From positions 33,297,394 through 33,361,393 of the forward strand of contig OX328105.1 in assembly GCA_946811185.2 (NCBI GenBank): 64,000 bases of DNA, in the 5' to 3' direction. The notes beneath the pieces are model-generated. The model made no database searches. It had not been told where the DNA came from and saw nothing but the letters and a program-made list of their open reading frames with translations. Positions 39,017 through 49,389 of the stretch are shown here, in pieces. Position 1 is the stretch's first letter; every line of letters begins with the position of its first letter. Source of the stretch: Hippopus hippopus (Eukaryota; Mollusca; Bivalvia; Cardiida; Cardiidae). The translations under genes were made by a program, and so were the position numbers.

Positions 39017-39059
39017 GTAACATATTTCAAACTTACTTTTTTGTGTGGGAGTGATTTAA

Positions 39060-39310
39060 TCAAACTTATTGGCAGTTGCAGGTTCAAATCCTGGGCTCAA
39101 CTTAAATTCTGTCTGAGGATCAATGATAGTAATTGTGATAACATTATTCCTCTCTCACAACTAGACATGAGATCTCTTTTGTTCACATGGCAAAGCAGCG
39201 AGAAGTTTTGAAAGAATGCTGCACATAGTGCTGGTAAAGAAACATGGGGAATTCCTAAATAGGCACCCTAACAGCTATAACTGAAATACTGTTAAAGTAA
39301 AACATCAAGG
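39060..39310 (+). mobile_element. tRNA-derived SINE, family A (5' truncated)
   Basis: GGTTCAAATCCTGGGCTCAA, then TGAGGATCAATGATAGTAAT and TGGCAAAGCAGCGAG. It begins within 50 bp of the donor at 39016. Confidence 0.7.
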
Positions 39311-39462
39311 AAACAAAGAAGGTAATAAGATGGAGTGGATGAAAGAGTCAAAGAAATGGTTTACCTCACTGAGCATAAAGTGCCCATTGGAACTTAGGTG
39401 CTTTTTCAGTCCATAATGTCAATCAACATTGTCCAGTAACCCTGCTATAGTTAAAACATATC

Positions 39463-39720
39463 TCAGTCATGCTCTGTGAAGAGGGGATTTAATGTATTTC
39501 CAAAAAAATACGACCCTTGTCAGCCTACCAATTCATGCAGGTTGATATTGGTAGAAACTTTTTGCAAGTTTTAAATTTGGTTCATTTCCAAGGACCATCC
39601 TACCTCATGATTGAGTTGGTTGTTTGAAAAGATCGATTTTATTGATCCATAATTATGTGATGACTCGTTCGGTGAAATGCATCACATAGATGCATTAAAC
39701 CCCCTTTAAAGCGGCTCATT
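39463..39720 (+). mobile_element. R3 MITE copy
   Basis: CATGCTCTGTGAAGAGGGGA at the left is mirrored by CCCCCTTTAAAGCGGCTCAT at the right. The body includes ACCATCCTACCTCATGATTG and ATAATTATGTGATGACTCG, shared with 53855-54100. Confidence 0.65.
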
Positions 39721-39944
39721 TATTTTACATTAATTGTGGAACAACTTTTGATGATTGCTTCCTGGAAACCTCTATTGGTATTTGCAGTGATCTAGGTAGT
39801 CCCAAAGCCTGACCCTACTCATCACAGTTTTCAAAAATGGAACAATTTGTGCAAGAGGCGAACGCTATACCACTACACTACTGTCTACTCTTGCAAACTT
39901 TAAACAAGAAACTGTGCAAAACTGCCTGAAATTTTGTCAAGCCC

Positions 39945-40225
39945 AGTTGTTTGGTCAGTAATATACAGATCCTGTAACCTAAGAGTGGCTGGTTCATTCC
40001 CAGCGCCATGAAATTCTTTCCCAGGATTGATGATAGCAATTGTGACAGAATTCATTCCTTTCTCACATTGTTTTGATCATATTTTTGTAAGAAAGCAGCG
40101 AGTAGCGTGGAAAGACTGTTTTGCTAAGTACAGGTAAACGAAACTCCAGGAAAGGTGCCTACTGGCCACCACATTCACCTGAACTTATGGTAAAAGCGGC
40201 GTTAAACACTAAGCAAAAAAATCAT
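39945..40225 (+). mobile_element. tRNA-derived SINE, family A (diverged)
   Basis: CCCAGGATTGATGATAGCAA, TTGTGACAGAATTCATTCCT and GGCGTTAAACACT. Before it, 39712-39895 holds a diverged reverse copy of the SINE type seen at 10590-10808. Confidence 0.65.
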
Positions 40226-40295
40226 TCAGATTTTGTGAACACATGACCCTGTGTTTCATGACCAAGGGAAAGATTTTTTTTTTTTTTTTCTTCTT

Positions 40296-40475
40296 TTTTT
40301 TTTTAACATTGTGAGAAAAAAGGAGAAAATGCTGGTATTCAACATTTTCTCCTGTTCCCACTATGTGTCTACCGTATTTTAGAACGCATGTTCATTTATT
40401 CTTATTTCATATTTGTTTTCCACAGCTGCTTACAATTTAGATAAGTCTAAATTTTGTCATTTTGGAAAGGGTTAA
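40296..40475. mobile_element. Pal-1 palindromic MITE copy
   Basis: TAACATTGTGAGAAAAAAGG and its inverse surround ATGCTGGTATTCAACAT. It closes with TTTGGAAAGGGTTAA. Left terminal arm absent. Confidence 0.7.
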
Positions 40476-40557
40476 TGACTAAGCGAGTTGGGTCTTGAGA
40501 TGTAAATGAAGAAATCATTAAAAAAAAAATTCTGGCAAATATTTGTTCTATTTACAG

Positions 40558-40658
40558 GATGCTATTGCTGGAGCTCTTGTTGCCAATAGCCTGCTGAAGG
40601 CAATGAAGCAGAAAACAGAAGATACTGAACTAGCCATTAAGATGCAGGAATATATTGA
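40558..40658 (+). CDS. TRPM-type channel, exon 8 of window
   Basis: Acceptor ATTTACAG, donor ATTGA|GTAAGT. It starts on a codon boundary and ends two bases into a codon. The peptide DAIAGALVANSLLKAMKQKT continues the previous exon's W-A-E-G-K. It reproduces the TRPM helix in which A-L-x-A-x-x-L-L-K-A follows an F-W-x-x-G-K/R turn. The remainder is a charged helix, ELAIKMQEYIE. It is part of the cytosolic MHR4 stack. Confidence 0.9.
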
Positions 40659-40680
40659 GTAAGTATGGACATAGAACCTT

Positions 40681-40878
40681 ATTAAAATCTTTACGAAACC
40701 TTTTCACAACCCTGAGGGAAAAGACTTTTTTAACACTGTGGTGAAAGGGAAAATGTTTAAAACAAGCATTTCTTCAATTTTCCATAATGTTCTTTACCCT
40801 ATCAAAGACAAATCCTTTGAGCATGTTTTCTGTAAAAGTTTTGAATTTGGTCAATTCTAAAAGTTTTTCATCAGGTAA
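40681..40878. mobile_element. Pal-1 palindromic MITE copy, diverged
   Basis: AACACTGTGGTGAAAGGG and TCCATAATGTTCTTTACC are the arms. The right end TTTTTCATCAGGTAAAC runs directly into the next copy. Confidence 0.6.
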
Positions 40879-40879
40879 A

Positions 40880-41251
40880 CAATTTTGGACTCTTCCATTT
40901 TGAAAGTTTTTGCAGAAGATTAATCAGACTTGTTTCAGACGATGGAATTGGTCTTTAAAATGGCTGAAACGTTGTGGGAAGAGGAGAAAATGCTGGTTCC
41001 AAAACCTTATTTCTCAAATTAGTAAAATCTTGGGATTATGTAGTAAAGGATTCACCATCTTCCAGACGACAAATTCTTACATGCAATTCGAGAGCAGTTT
41101 AGTGAAAGGATTTTGGTCTCTGAAATGTTAGAAATTATTGTGTAAAATGGAGAAATTATGGTTACTGGCATTTTTCCATGTCACACATTTTTTTTTCAAA
41201 AGCGTTCTTCGTAAGAGTCTTCAAAACACAGGATTGTATAGTAAAAGGGTA
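40880..41251. mobile_element. Two adjacent Pal-1 MITE copies
   Basis: First copy about 40880-41055 (GTTGTGGGAAGAGGAGAAAA, ending TATGTAGTAAAGGATT). The second runs to 41251 (TTATTGTGTAAAATGGAGAA, ending GATTGTATAGTAAAAGGGTA). Confidence 0.6.
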
Positions 41252-41395
41252 ACAGCTTTTTTAATTTCTTTCTTTGACACATCTTTATCATCAAGCAAAG
41301 GCGAAATTGTTAAATAAATCAATTAAAACAATTGCCAACCATTGTAGTTCTACGACAAGTTATCTTATCGGCTCAGCCAATTAAATTACTATAAC

Positions 41396-41618
41396 TTGAG
41401 AGAGAGGGCTTTTGAAAACATTTTGGAAAAATAGGAATTGCTGGTAACTAGGAGAGAGAGGGCTTTTGAGAACATATTGGAAAAGATAGGAAATGCTAGT
41501 AATTAACATTTTCTTTTTTTTTCCAAGATGTTTTCTTAATTGTATCTGTATTCTGAAAATGCTTTGAATTTTGTCGAGTTTAAAATTTTTGGCTTGGTAA
41601 AGAGATAATGTATTCATG
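41396..41618. mobile_element. Pal-1 MITE with tandem-duplicated left arm
   Basis: GAGAGAGAGGGCTTTTGA followed by an AACATNTTGGAAAA-type core occurs twice (about 41400 and 41450) before a single right arm ATTTTCTTTTTTTTCCAAGA. Confidence 0.65.
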
Positions 41619-41640
41619 GAAAGCAACTTTCTGTTTTCAG

Positions 41641-41866
41641 TGAGTGGTCGAATCTTGCCATAGGCGTTCTCAATGAATGTCACATGACAGATCAGAAAAA
41701 AGCCCAGGACTTGCTGGTACGAGAACTGTGCAACTGGGGCGACGCCACCTGCATGCTGATAGCTGTGAAGGCCGATAATAAAGAGTTTATTTCACAAACT
41801 GCTTGCCAATTACTGCTTTACTCTATATGGATGGGAAAACTGACACAAGAAAATCATGCTTTAAAG
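41641..41866 (+). CDS. TRPM-type channel, exon 9 of window (pre-S1)
   Basis: Acceptor CTGTTTTCAG, donor TTTAAAG|GTATGA. One leading base completes an aspartate and the exon ends on a codon boundary. The peptide has EWSNLAIGVLNECHMTDQKK, LVRELCNWGDATCMLIAVKA and FISQTACQLLLYSIWMGKL. These are the TRPM cues L-L-x-x-x-x-x-W-G-x-x-T-C-L-x-I-A followed by F-x-S-x-x-A-C-Q and an L-x-x-x-W-x-G. The region is the end of MHR4 before the pre-S1 helices, cytosolic and intersubunit. Confidence 0.92.
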
Positions 41867-41946
41867 GTATGATATTTCTTTATGAAACAGATTGATTCTC
41901 AATTCTTTACTAGACAAACTGAAGCCTCCTTGATTACTGCAGAAAT

Positions 41947-42135
41947 TAACCCTTATCCTGCTAAAAAAGTTCAATGAAAGTTTCAAGCTGATCCCAGAAA
42001 CCAAAATTTTGCTACTTCCAAGGTATTCAATTCTGAAAAAATGTCCAAAACGGACAGTGTATATCCAAGATCAGACTGCAGTCTGATCTTGATCTACGCT
42101 GTCTTCTAAAGATCACTGAGTCGCTCAAAGGGTTA
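41947..42135. mobile_element. Pal-2 palindromic repeat, best-preserved copy
   Basis: The core CAAGATCAGACTGCAGTCTG with ATCTTG is a perfect palindrome (about 42064-42090). The ends TTAACCCTTATCCTGC and CTCAAAGGGTTAA are inverted, giving a MITE of about 190 bp. Confidence 0.75.
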
Positions 42136-42165
42136 AGTGTAAACTAAGGCTAGTTGTTAATTCAT

Positions 42166-42385
42166 TACCAAAGGACAAAATTTTAGGCTATGGTCATATT
42201 AAAAGCATTTCCTGATGAAAACATCAATGCTTATCAAAAAATTGAAATTTGTTATAGAAGGGTAGAAAACATTTTGGGACAAGGAGAAAATGTTTGCTAC
42301 AGGCATCTTCTCTTTTTTCTACGATATTTTCCTAGGCCTTCTTCCTAAGGGGAGAAAAAAACTTGGGATTCTTTGTAAAGATTTA
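42166..42385. mobile_element. Pal-1 palindromic MITE copy
   Basis: Opens ATTACCAAAGGACAAAATTT. Core arms are AACATTTTGGGACAAGGAGA and TTTTCTACGATATTTTCC, ending TTCTTTGTAAAGATTTAA. Confidence 0.7.
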
Positions 42386-42399
42386 AGGATTACGACTTC

Positions 42400-42660
42400 T
42401 AACTGATTGGTAAATATCGCGTGACATGGACTTTTTCGTAACTTTTTGGCTATTTGGCCAATCTCGGCAGCTTCCGTTTTTTAATATGAGAGTAAGGGGC
42501 CGTAAACTCACTTACTCATTGGTAAATATCGTGTAACATTTACGTTTTCGTAAAGGCTATTCGGCCAGTCTCGGCATTTTCCGTCTTTTAATATGAGAGT
42601 TAGGACCGTAAACCTTAACTATGAAAAGGGGAACCCATGCCAATAGGGCAAGTACCCAAA
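42400..42660 (+). repeat. Tandem duplication, two units of about 115 bp
   Basis: TTGGTAAATATCGCGTGACA and TTGGTAAATATCGTGTAACA start the two units. Both continue to TTTTAATATGAGAGT and CCGTAAAC. An R4 fragment (AAAAGGGGAACCCATGCCAA) follows at about 42622. Confidence 0.75.
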
Positions 42661-42714
42661 ATATTTTTTACACAATGTCCCTGTGTGGGTTGTTTGGTAA
42701 GTTGATGTTTACTG

Positions 42715-42990
42715 CTGTATTCAGGGATACCAAGGTGGCCAGTGCACCTATACATGCTGTCCTGAGTTTCTTTCACCAGTGCTTTATACAAAATTCTTTC
42801 CAAGCCACACAGGCTGCTTTCTCACGGTAATTATCTTGGGAACGATTGTCAGCGGTGAGAAAGGATTGAATCCTGTTGAAATTACACTCATCAATCATTG
42901 GAAATAATTTGACTGAGCTGGTGATTCGAACTAGCAACCATCAGGTCTCAAATCTATGCACTACTCACTACACAACTGGGGCTTGGCTTT
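42715..42990 (-). mobile_element. tRNA-derived SINE, family A (reverse)
   Basis: GCTGCTTTCTCACGGTAATT, GTCAGCGGTGAGAAAGGATT and GGTGATTCGAACTAGCAAC are inverse matches of the family body and B box. Confidence 0.75.
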
Positions 42991-43471
42991 TTGGACTACT
43001 GCTTGGAATCTATTGTATTTTTCGAAAAGTAATTGCAGCCAAACATTGGCAACAGCATGCAGCACTTTTGATGTATCTTGTAACCATCCTATTAAAACAT
43101 TCTGACTATGAAGTATTAATGCTGCCAAGCATTGGCACCCTCATGCAGTCCTCTTGTTTTTGTGTACTTTTCAGTTGCTGCTGTGCACATTTTTTCCACC
43201 ACTTGCACTGTGGTTAGTAAGATATCAGCTTTCGTTTGAGAACACAAACATCCAAACAGATCAATCGGACTCAGTGGTATTGAACTTTCATCATAATAGA
43301 CTGTATACTGCCTTACTGTATTGTTTAGTTTGGCTATTTTTGAAAAAAAAACGTCAAGTTACTGTCCTAGCCTTGTCATTGCACATGTTGACAAGTAGCA
43401 AAAATGTCAACATTTTCTGATATCCTTATCATGATTACTGAACACATTTACTCCAAAATTCAGGCTCTTTG

Positions 43472-43692
43472 TTAACCTGTCACCAAACAATCCCCAGGTT
43501 TGGGAATGTGACTTTTCAAAACATTGTGGAAAAAGGAAAAAAATCTGTAAACTCAACATTTTCTTCTTTTCTCACAATTTTCTACAATTTCAAAGACTCG
43601 TTTTTTGTGCTACATTGAATTTGTCATCTCCAAATGCTGTGAAATCGGTCGACTCTAAAATTGTTTGTCTTGTAAAAAGTAGTAAAAAGTTA
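43472..43692. mobile_element. Pal-1 palindromic MITE copy
   Basis: Opens GTTAACCTGTCACCAAACAA and closes TTGTCTTGTAAAAAGTAG. The core around 43518-43580 has its centre replaced by TCTGTAAACTC. Confidence 0.7.
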
Positions 43693-43799
43693 ACATTCAA
43701 CGGGGAAACACACACCAATAGGGCAGGTGGCCCTAAAAATATTTTTTTACAAAGTTATTCCCCTTTTTGGATTTAAGAAGTGCTGTTTTTTGGAATCAA

Positions 43800-44215
43800 A
43801 CTTTCCCCATATACTAGTATTTATTTCATGCTTTCCGGTAGATTATCGAGAAATATCGGTGAAATATTTTTCGATATTTCATGGTTACGACGAGTGAACA
43901 TACCAATTTTTATATTCTAACTCTTCAATTGAAGGCGGACACAGTTGTTCCCGCGCACTAGTTACTTAGGTAAAATGCGCGTGCCTCACAACCAGATGGA
44001 AATATGACGTAATTTACCTTACATTTCTCGCGCTTGACGTAATATTGTAATGCGTTGCTATGCGGAGGGGGTACGCCATGGGGAATAACCGAAAAGAATT
44101 GTACTGGGTTTTGATTAAGTTCCCCCCAAAAAGGGTTAAAAGCATGAAATGAATAGAATATTTGTTTTTTTTCGGTAAAAGATCGAAATTTATTTCATCT
44201 CGTGAGCATCATCGG
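43800..44215 (+). repeat. Interspersed element R5, forward copy
   Basis: A sequence of about 420 bp shared in reverse with 52860-53300. It includes ACTCTTCAATTGAAGGCGGA, TTACTTAGGTAAAATGC, GGAAATATGACGTAAT and AAAGATCGAAATTTATTTCA. No coding capacity was seen. Confidence 0.7.
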
Positions 44216-44318
44216 TTCACCGTAAAAAACAAATATCCTCTATGTCATAAACTGAATCTGAGCATTGGCACCTACATGCGGGGATCTTGGCTGATCTGCG
44301 TTGGGGAAGTTTCTCTTT

Positions 44319-44545
44319 TAACCATTTATTGCACAATCCAAGGTTTAAATGGCCGTAAGGAAAGAGGCTTTTGAAAACCTTGTGGAAAAGGGGATTATGC
44401 TGGTAACCTGCATTTCCTCCTTTTCTCACTATGTTTTGTGCCCTGTCAAAGATAAATCCCATCATTTGAGTCACATTGAGTTTGTTGTCTGCAAATGCTT
44501 TTCATTTAGTCAAGCAATCCTAAAGTTCAGCAGTCTTAAACAAGT
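44319..44545. mobile_element. Pal-1 palindromic MITE copy
   Basis: Opens TTAACCATTTATTGCACAAT. Core CTTGTGGAAAAGGGGATTAT and its inverse. The arm TTTGTTGTCTGCAAATGC is present. The right terminus is degraded. Confidence 0.68.
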
Positions 44546-45048
44546 CAGAACATTGATTTTTTCAGGAAATGACATTACGTCAAGTCAGTAGATAAATTCC
44601 CACCAAAATTTCAGAATTTGGCATTCATGCGATTTGCAATGGACATTTTTATCCACCAAATAAGTTCAATTTTATTGACTGCTCCATACACAGTTACCAT
44701 GGTGTCAATTTTGTTAAAAGAAACATATTATAAAATCTTTTCAGATAGTAACTTTATGCATTATTTTGCAAAAATTTAGGGAATGATGTTCTAAAAAATT
44801 GATAAAATTTCAATGTAAATTGGCCATTTTACAGTTAGAATCCACATGTTTATCAAACAACACTGGTATAAATGGAAATTTCACTTGTCAACAATATGCA
44901 AGTCAATAAGGAAAAAAGGGCAATCCGGTATAGTTACTTTTCAATACATCTCTTCTTATTAATCAACAAAAGGCTTTTAATGTTCCAATACCTCTTATGC
45001 TGTCTATCTTTTTTTTAAAAAGGTCTTTCTTGCTTTTATGTACTTTAG

Positions 45049-45143
45049 GAGGAGAGCAGACACAGCACCATGAGAAGGCAATCAACTTTTAACGGAGGAA
45101 AATCTGTTGCATTCACATCAACCAGACACAGTCGCACATCTTT
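45049..45143 (+). CDS. TRPM-type channel, exon 10 of window (pre-S1 linker)
   Basis: Acceptor TACTTTAG, donor TCTTT|GTAAGA. It starts on a codon boundary and ends two bases into a codon. The peptide is basic and serine/threonine-rich: STMRRQSTFNGGKS and STRHSRTSL. This is the variable linker before S1, with RRQST-type sites that could be phosphorylated (inference). It lacks conserved motifs and is accepted because both splice phases fit. Confidence 0.75.
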
Positions 45144-45214
45144 GTAAGATATTTCTGCTATATAGAACTATCGCATCTTTAAAATTTTATGTTTTTTTAA
45201 TCATGAGTTTTGAC

Positions 45215-45340
45215 AACCTCAACTAAGAAGGCTTTTAAAACATTTTGGGAAAAGAAGAAAATACTGGTAACAAGCAATTTTTTTTTTTTCCTTTTTGCAC
45301 AATGGTTTCTTACAAATAGAATGCAAATCCTTTTAGATGA
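45215..45340. mobile_element. Pal-1 MITE copy
   Basis: GCTTTTAAAACATTTTGGGA and AAGAAAATACTGGTAACAAG, then a T-rich right arm with CCTTTTTGCACAATGG. Confidence 0.65.
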
Positions 45341-45439
45341 GCCACTTTTATTTTGTAGTGCAATGTTTGACAACTAGCTATATTTATGTTTGCCACTTCT
45401 GTGTATCCTTTTACACAGTCGAGTCTTTTTTCGACATAA

Positions 45440-45500
45440 AACTTTTGCTGAAAACCACAGCGGAGCGTTGGCAGCCCCATGCGGTGTTCTTGTTCTTACA
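45440..45500 (+). repeat. R4 repeat 3' fragment
   Basis: GAAAACCACAGCGGAGCGTT and GGCAGCCCCATGCGGTGTTC. It lies immediately upstream of the acceptor at 45529. Confidence 0.5.
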
Positions 45501-45529
45501 TTTTTTTTTTTTAACTTTATTTTTTTCAG

Positions 45530-45680
45530 ACGTTTTGAAGATGATATGAAGCATAATCAGGGAGAAGATATGAAAGATAAGGAAGAAGATCAGCCCAAAC
45601 TAAAACAACACATGTATAGTGTTCGAGACAGATTTTACTACTTTTTCAACGCACCGGTCATCATCTTTCTCTATAATATG
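45530..45680 (+). CDS. TRPM-type channel, exon 11 of window (S1 start)
   Basis: Acceptor TTTTTTCAG, donor AATATG|GTTTGT. One leading base completes a leucine. An acidic run (EDMKDKEEDQPKLKQ) precedes RDRFYYFFNAPVIIFLYNM. The F-x-x-A-P-V-x-x-F-x-x-N-x block is the hallmark opening of S1 in all TRPM channels. This exon therefore marks the start of the membrane domain in the plasma membrane or an organelle membrane. Confidence 0.93.
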
Positions 45681-45789
45681 GTTTGTTGATTTACTTATTT
45701 GTTTGAGAAAGCATTCTTTAGCAATTGATTTTATTCTTACAGGCATTTTTGTATGCGATATACTGATTGTTTTATAACCAATTTTGTTT

Positions 45790-46355
45790 TTGAATCTCCA
45801 CTGGCTGAAGCCGGCGAGCTTATGTCATGGCCCTGTGTCCACAATGCATCTGCCCCTGTGTCAGTGCGTCAGTACGCTAACTTTTATTTCAAATATCTAC
45901 TTCTCTGAAACAACTCACCCATTTTTTACCAAACTTCACAGAAATAATCATGCCATGGTCCCCCTCAGAGTTTCTTGAGAAAGAATTTGATTCCGGTCAA
46001 AACTCTGGTTGCCATGGCAACAAAACTAAGAAAAAGTGGGGGGGGAAAATGAAAATCTTTTTGTCCAAAACCATATGGCTTAGGGCTACCAGAGTTGGCA
46101 TGTGGCTTTATCTAGACCTCTACCAAAATTGTTTAAATTATAGTCCTGGGGTTAAGTTTGGCCCTGCCTTGTTGGATCACAAGTTTTACATGGGTTAGTG
46201 TAATGAAAACTTTAAAAGGCTTCTTGTTCCTAACCATAAGACCTAGGGCTACCAAATTATGCATGTTTATAATTCATCTTGTGGACCTTTACTAAGTTTT
46301 TCTAATAATAGTCTGGATGTCAAAATTGGCCCCACTCCACAAGAGTAAAAAACCT
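45790..46355 (+). repeat. Diverged repeat with two similar segments
   Basis: CCATATGGCTTAGGGCTACC and CATAAGACCTAGGGCTACCA start two related stretches (about 46070 and 46235). GCCATGGCAACAAAACTAAG precedes them. Family unknown, no coding content. Confidence 0.5.
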
Positions 46356-46359
46356 TAGG

Positions 46360-46525
46360 GGGAAAGGAAACGATGGAATTTGTCATCAAAAGGAAAGGAA
46401 ACCTTATGGGGAAAGGAAAAAATGCTGGTTCCCAGTATTTTCTGTTTTTCCTACAAGCTTTTCAAAAGCCTTTTTTTTGTAGAGGTTGTTAAAAGTGGGG
46501 ATTCTTTGGTAAGGAGGGATAAATG
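46360..46525. mobile_element. Pal-1 MITE copy with short left duplication
   Basis: Two close AGGAAACCTTATGGGGAAAG-type stretches precede AAAAATGCTGGTTCCCAGTA. It ends GGGGATTCTTTGGTAAGG. Confidence 0.65.
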
Positions 46526-46654
46526 ATGGAATTTGACTGTGAATGGTGGGGAAAATTGTCTTCTTCAAGCTTGTGAAAGCTTAGGATTGTATGTTCTAAG
46601 AGTTGTTATAGTCTTAAAGGGTCATTTTATGATCAGCCATTATCTGCTTACCAA

Positions 46655-46915
46655 GCCCAGTAGCGCAGTTGGGAGCATCATAGACTTGAGACCAGGAGGT
46701 CCTAGATCCTAACCCACTTTTTTTTTCCGGAGGATCGAGGATTGTCTTTGCAACAGGATCCATTCATCTGTCACCACTGATCACTGTTAAAACAATAATT
46801 AGTGGCCAAGGAGGAATATGGTTCAAAGTACTGGTAAAAGAAAACTCCAGGAAAGCATGGATAGGTACACTGGCCACAGCTTTATAACTGAAATAACGTT
46901 GAAAATGGTAAAAAA
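46655..46915 (+). mobile_element. tRNA-derived SINE, family A
   Basis: Head AAGCCCAGTAGCGCAGTTGG. The body contains CATAGACTTGAGACCAGGAG, GGAGGATCGAGGATTGTC and AAAGCATGGATAGGTACACT. Confidence 0.75.
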
Positions 46916-47214
46916 GACTGTACAATTCATACGAACAAAACCTTTGGCAATGTGCAGCTATCTCCTCATTAAGTTTTCAAAGGAAATCCATGAATTTTTA
47001 CTACTTGCATGTGTCGACTTATATATACACCTAGAATACTTAGTATTTTACTCCATTCAGTTATGACATTCCAGAATTATTGCCATGTTGAATGGTCCAT
47101 TGGTATTTCACTTCGCTTGTCCTAGGAGAAACTAAGGATAAGACACAAATAAGTGAACCGTCACTTTAACATGACTGAAATATTGTTGAAAAAATTGTGA
47201 AATACCATTCATGA

Positions 47215-47450
47215 TTGATTGAATGGTGTTTGAAGCTGCTTTAAACATTATTTCAGTCAAATCACGGCAGCAGTTCAAATATTCATGTATTTCCTGCCTT
47301 TCACTTATACTAGGCTAGGGCTCTGAAGTGTCTTGCCCAAGGACACTCCCACGAAAAACCCAGTGGATCAAGCCTTTAAGTCCAACTTGGCGCCTCCAGG
47401 TCACAAGTCCTGCATTTTACCACTGAGCCATTGAGCCACGTAGGACCCCT
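47215..47450 (-). mobile_element. tRNA-derived SINE, family B (reverse)
   Basis: TTATTTCAGTCAAATCACGG, GAAGTGTCTTGCCCAAGGAC and TTTTACCACTGAGCCATTGA give the inverse body and head. Confidence 0.75.
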
Positions 47451-47454
47451 CACC

Positions 47455-47680
47455 CTTCAACAATCAATCCTGAATTTTAGCAACCCGTAGAAAGAAGGCT
47501 TTTGGAAACATTGTGGGAAAAGGAGAAAATGGTGGTTACGAGCATTTTCTCCTTTTGTCACTATGTTTTCTATTCTCAGAAAGACAATACTAATTATTTG
47601 AGACACATCTAATTTGTTCTCTGCAAATCCCATCATTTTGGACCAGTCTAAAATTTTCTCATTTGGTAAAGAGCTAAAAT
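47455..47680. mobile_element. Pal-1 palindromic MITE, well preserved
   Basis: Core AACATTGTGGGAAAAGGAGA and its inverse TCTCCTTTTGTCACTATGT. It closes TTCTCATTTGGTAAAGAGCT just upstream of the next exon. Confidence 0.78.
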
Positions 47681-47733
47681 GAATTCTTTGAAACTGATTA
47701 ACAAGTTATCATTCTTTATCAAATTTTGCGCAG

Positions 47734-47862
47734 GTCTCCTATTTGGTCTTCCTTGGCCTGTTCACATACATCCTTCTGTTTGATTTCAACCCGAAAGTGT
47801 CTGTCGCAGAAATCGTTCTCATGGTCTGGGTATTCACCATCTTTACAGAAGAAATCAGACAG
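47734..47862 (+). CDS. TRPM-type channel, exon 12 of window (S1-S2)
   Basis: Acceptor TTTGCGCAG, donor AGACAG|GTATGT, 43 codons in phase 0. VSYLVFLGLFTYILLFDFNP completes S1 and the S1-S2 turn. VAEIVLMVWVFTIFTEEIRQ is S2 followed by the conserved E-E/K-x-R. The length of the S1-S2 extracellular turn is short, as in other TRPM channels. The next exon continues directly, 9 kb downstream. Confidence 0.92.
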
Positions 47863-47984
47863 GTATGTATAGTAATTTGGGGGGGGGGTGTTCTGGTAAA
47901 AGGGGGTTTGGTGCATCTCTTTGATGCATTTTCACAAGCAAGTCATCATATAATCATAGATCCATAAAATCTATTTTGTCTAAC

Positions 47985-48115
47985 ATTGGACTGAATCATG
48001 AGGTAGACTTGACTTAGACTTGCAGAAAGTTGGCCAATAGCAAAAAATTTTTAACCAGGTCAGTCTGTGCAAGCTGACCTGTGGTCGATACTTTTTGCGG
48101 ATGGCTCATATATAT
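47985..48115 (-). mobile_element. R3 MITE partial copy (reverse)
   Basis: TGAATCATGAGGTAGACTTG, CCAGGTCAGTCTGTGCAAGC and TTTTTGCGGATGGCTCAT. Confidence 0.55.
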
Positions 48116-48179
48116 GTATAAAATCAGATCTCTGTTTAGCAAGCACCAAAGAGATAATCAAAATGTGCTTGCTAAACAC

Positions 48180-48325
48180 TTTCAAAACAATACCCTTTGG
48201 TAACAACCCTGGAGGAAGAACGCTTTGAACCAGCATTTCTCCTTTTCAGCACAATGTTTTCTAACCTTCGAAAACAGGTCTTATCATTTTAGCTACATTT
48301 GCAGTGTTATCAGATAGGTCTGTAT
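48180..48325. mobile_element. Pal-1 MITE copy, left core deleted
   Basis: ATACCCTTTGGTAACAACCC, then AACCAGCATTTCTCCTTTTC. The first palindrome arm is missing. Confidence 0.6.
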
Positions 48326-48576
48326 TCACCAACCATTCTTGAGAATATTCTTAGTCTTTTTCTCCAAGATATTCAAAGTTTGAAAATAACACAACTTCTT
48401 ATTGGCTAAACCATTTGGTTTAGCCAGTCAGAAGCTGTGTTACTTTCAAATATAGAAAATTCTGGAGAATAAGACAAAAAACGTTCTTAAGAATGGTTGG
48501 TGAATACGGGCCCTGCAGTTCTTTCAATACAGATGAGTCCAAACTATAAAATTTTTTCATCTTGGAGAGAGTTGAA

Positions 48577-48800
48577 TCTTTACCAAACAACAAAGTTTTG
48601 GACCCGTCCAGATCCAAAGCAATTGCAAACGACAATTAAAATGTGGCCTAGATTGTTGGATTGGTCCAAGGAAGGGTAGAAAATATTGTGGAAAAAGGAG
48701 AAGATGCTTGTTATTAGTATTTTTCTCCATTTCTCACAATGTTTTCAAAAGTCGTCTTCTTCATGGTGGTTAAAACTTAGCGTTTTGTGGTAAAGAGTTA
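48577..48800. mobile_element. Pal-1 palindromic MITE copy
   Basis: Opens CTTTACCAAACAACAAAG. Core ATATTGTGGAAAAAGGAGAA and its inverse. Closes GCGTTTTGTGGTAAAGAG. A partial fold-back with TTCTTAAGAATGGTTGG lies just before it at about 48340-48500. Confidence 0.75.
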
Positions 48801-48802
48801 AA

Positions 48803-49026
48803 CCTTTACCTCACTATTCCTAGTTTTAAAGACTCTTTTAAAGAAGCCTATTTAAAACATTGAGGGAAAAGAAGAAAATACTAATAACCAGCATTTTTTC
48901 CTATTCCCACAACGTTTTCTATCCTACCAAAGACAACTTCTATTAGTTGAGCCACTTTTAGATAATTGTCTGCAAATGCTTTCAATTTGTACAAGTCAAC
49001 AGTTTTGCCGTGTGGTAAAGAGTTAA
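48803..49026. mobile_element. Pal-1 palindromic MITE copy, head to tail with the previous
   Basis: Opens TAAACCTTTACCTCACTATT and closes TTTGCCGTGTGGTAAAGA. Only two or three bases separate it from its neighbour. Confidence 0.75.
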
Positions 49027-49117
49027 GACTGGTGCTTGCTTTGTTTAGATACATTTCAACATATTTGCCTTCTTTAGGAACTCCCTGAATGCCTGCTTAT
49101 CTCTTCAAAAAGCAATG

Positions 49118-49290
49118 TTAAGCTTTAAAGGACCTTGCGGAATATGGCTTTATAGGACATCGTAGGAAAAGGAGAAAATGCTGGTTACCAGCATTTTCTC
49201 CCGTTCCTACAAAGTTTTCTACCTTATCAAAGACAAATTCTCATCATTTGAACCCCCTCTGATTTGTCTTACGCAATTTTTTTCAATATG
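49118..49290. mobile_element. Pal-1 MITE copy
   Basis: Core ACATCGTAGGAAAAGGAGAA and ATTTTCTCCCGTTCCTACAA around CTGGTTACCAG, one of the most symmetric centres in the window. Confidence 0.75.
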
Positions 49291-49389
49291 GACAGGTCGG
49301 AAAGTTTGTCCACAGAGTCAATATGTGTTACTTTCTTGGTAGAGCAGGCTACTATGTCAGGTTTTGCTGTATATATAAGTACATGGTTG

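Noticed and set aside
43154..43420. Hydrophobic open frame in the intron
   Set aside because: It overlaps R4 and SINE fragments, has no splice-compatible context, and matches no TRPM segment.
47878..47967. Extension of exon 12 past its donor
   Set aside because: The open frame continues through a G9 run, but the GTATGT donor at 47863 joins the next exon perfectly in phase.
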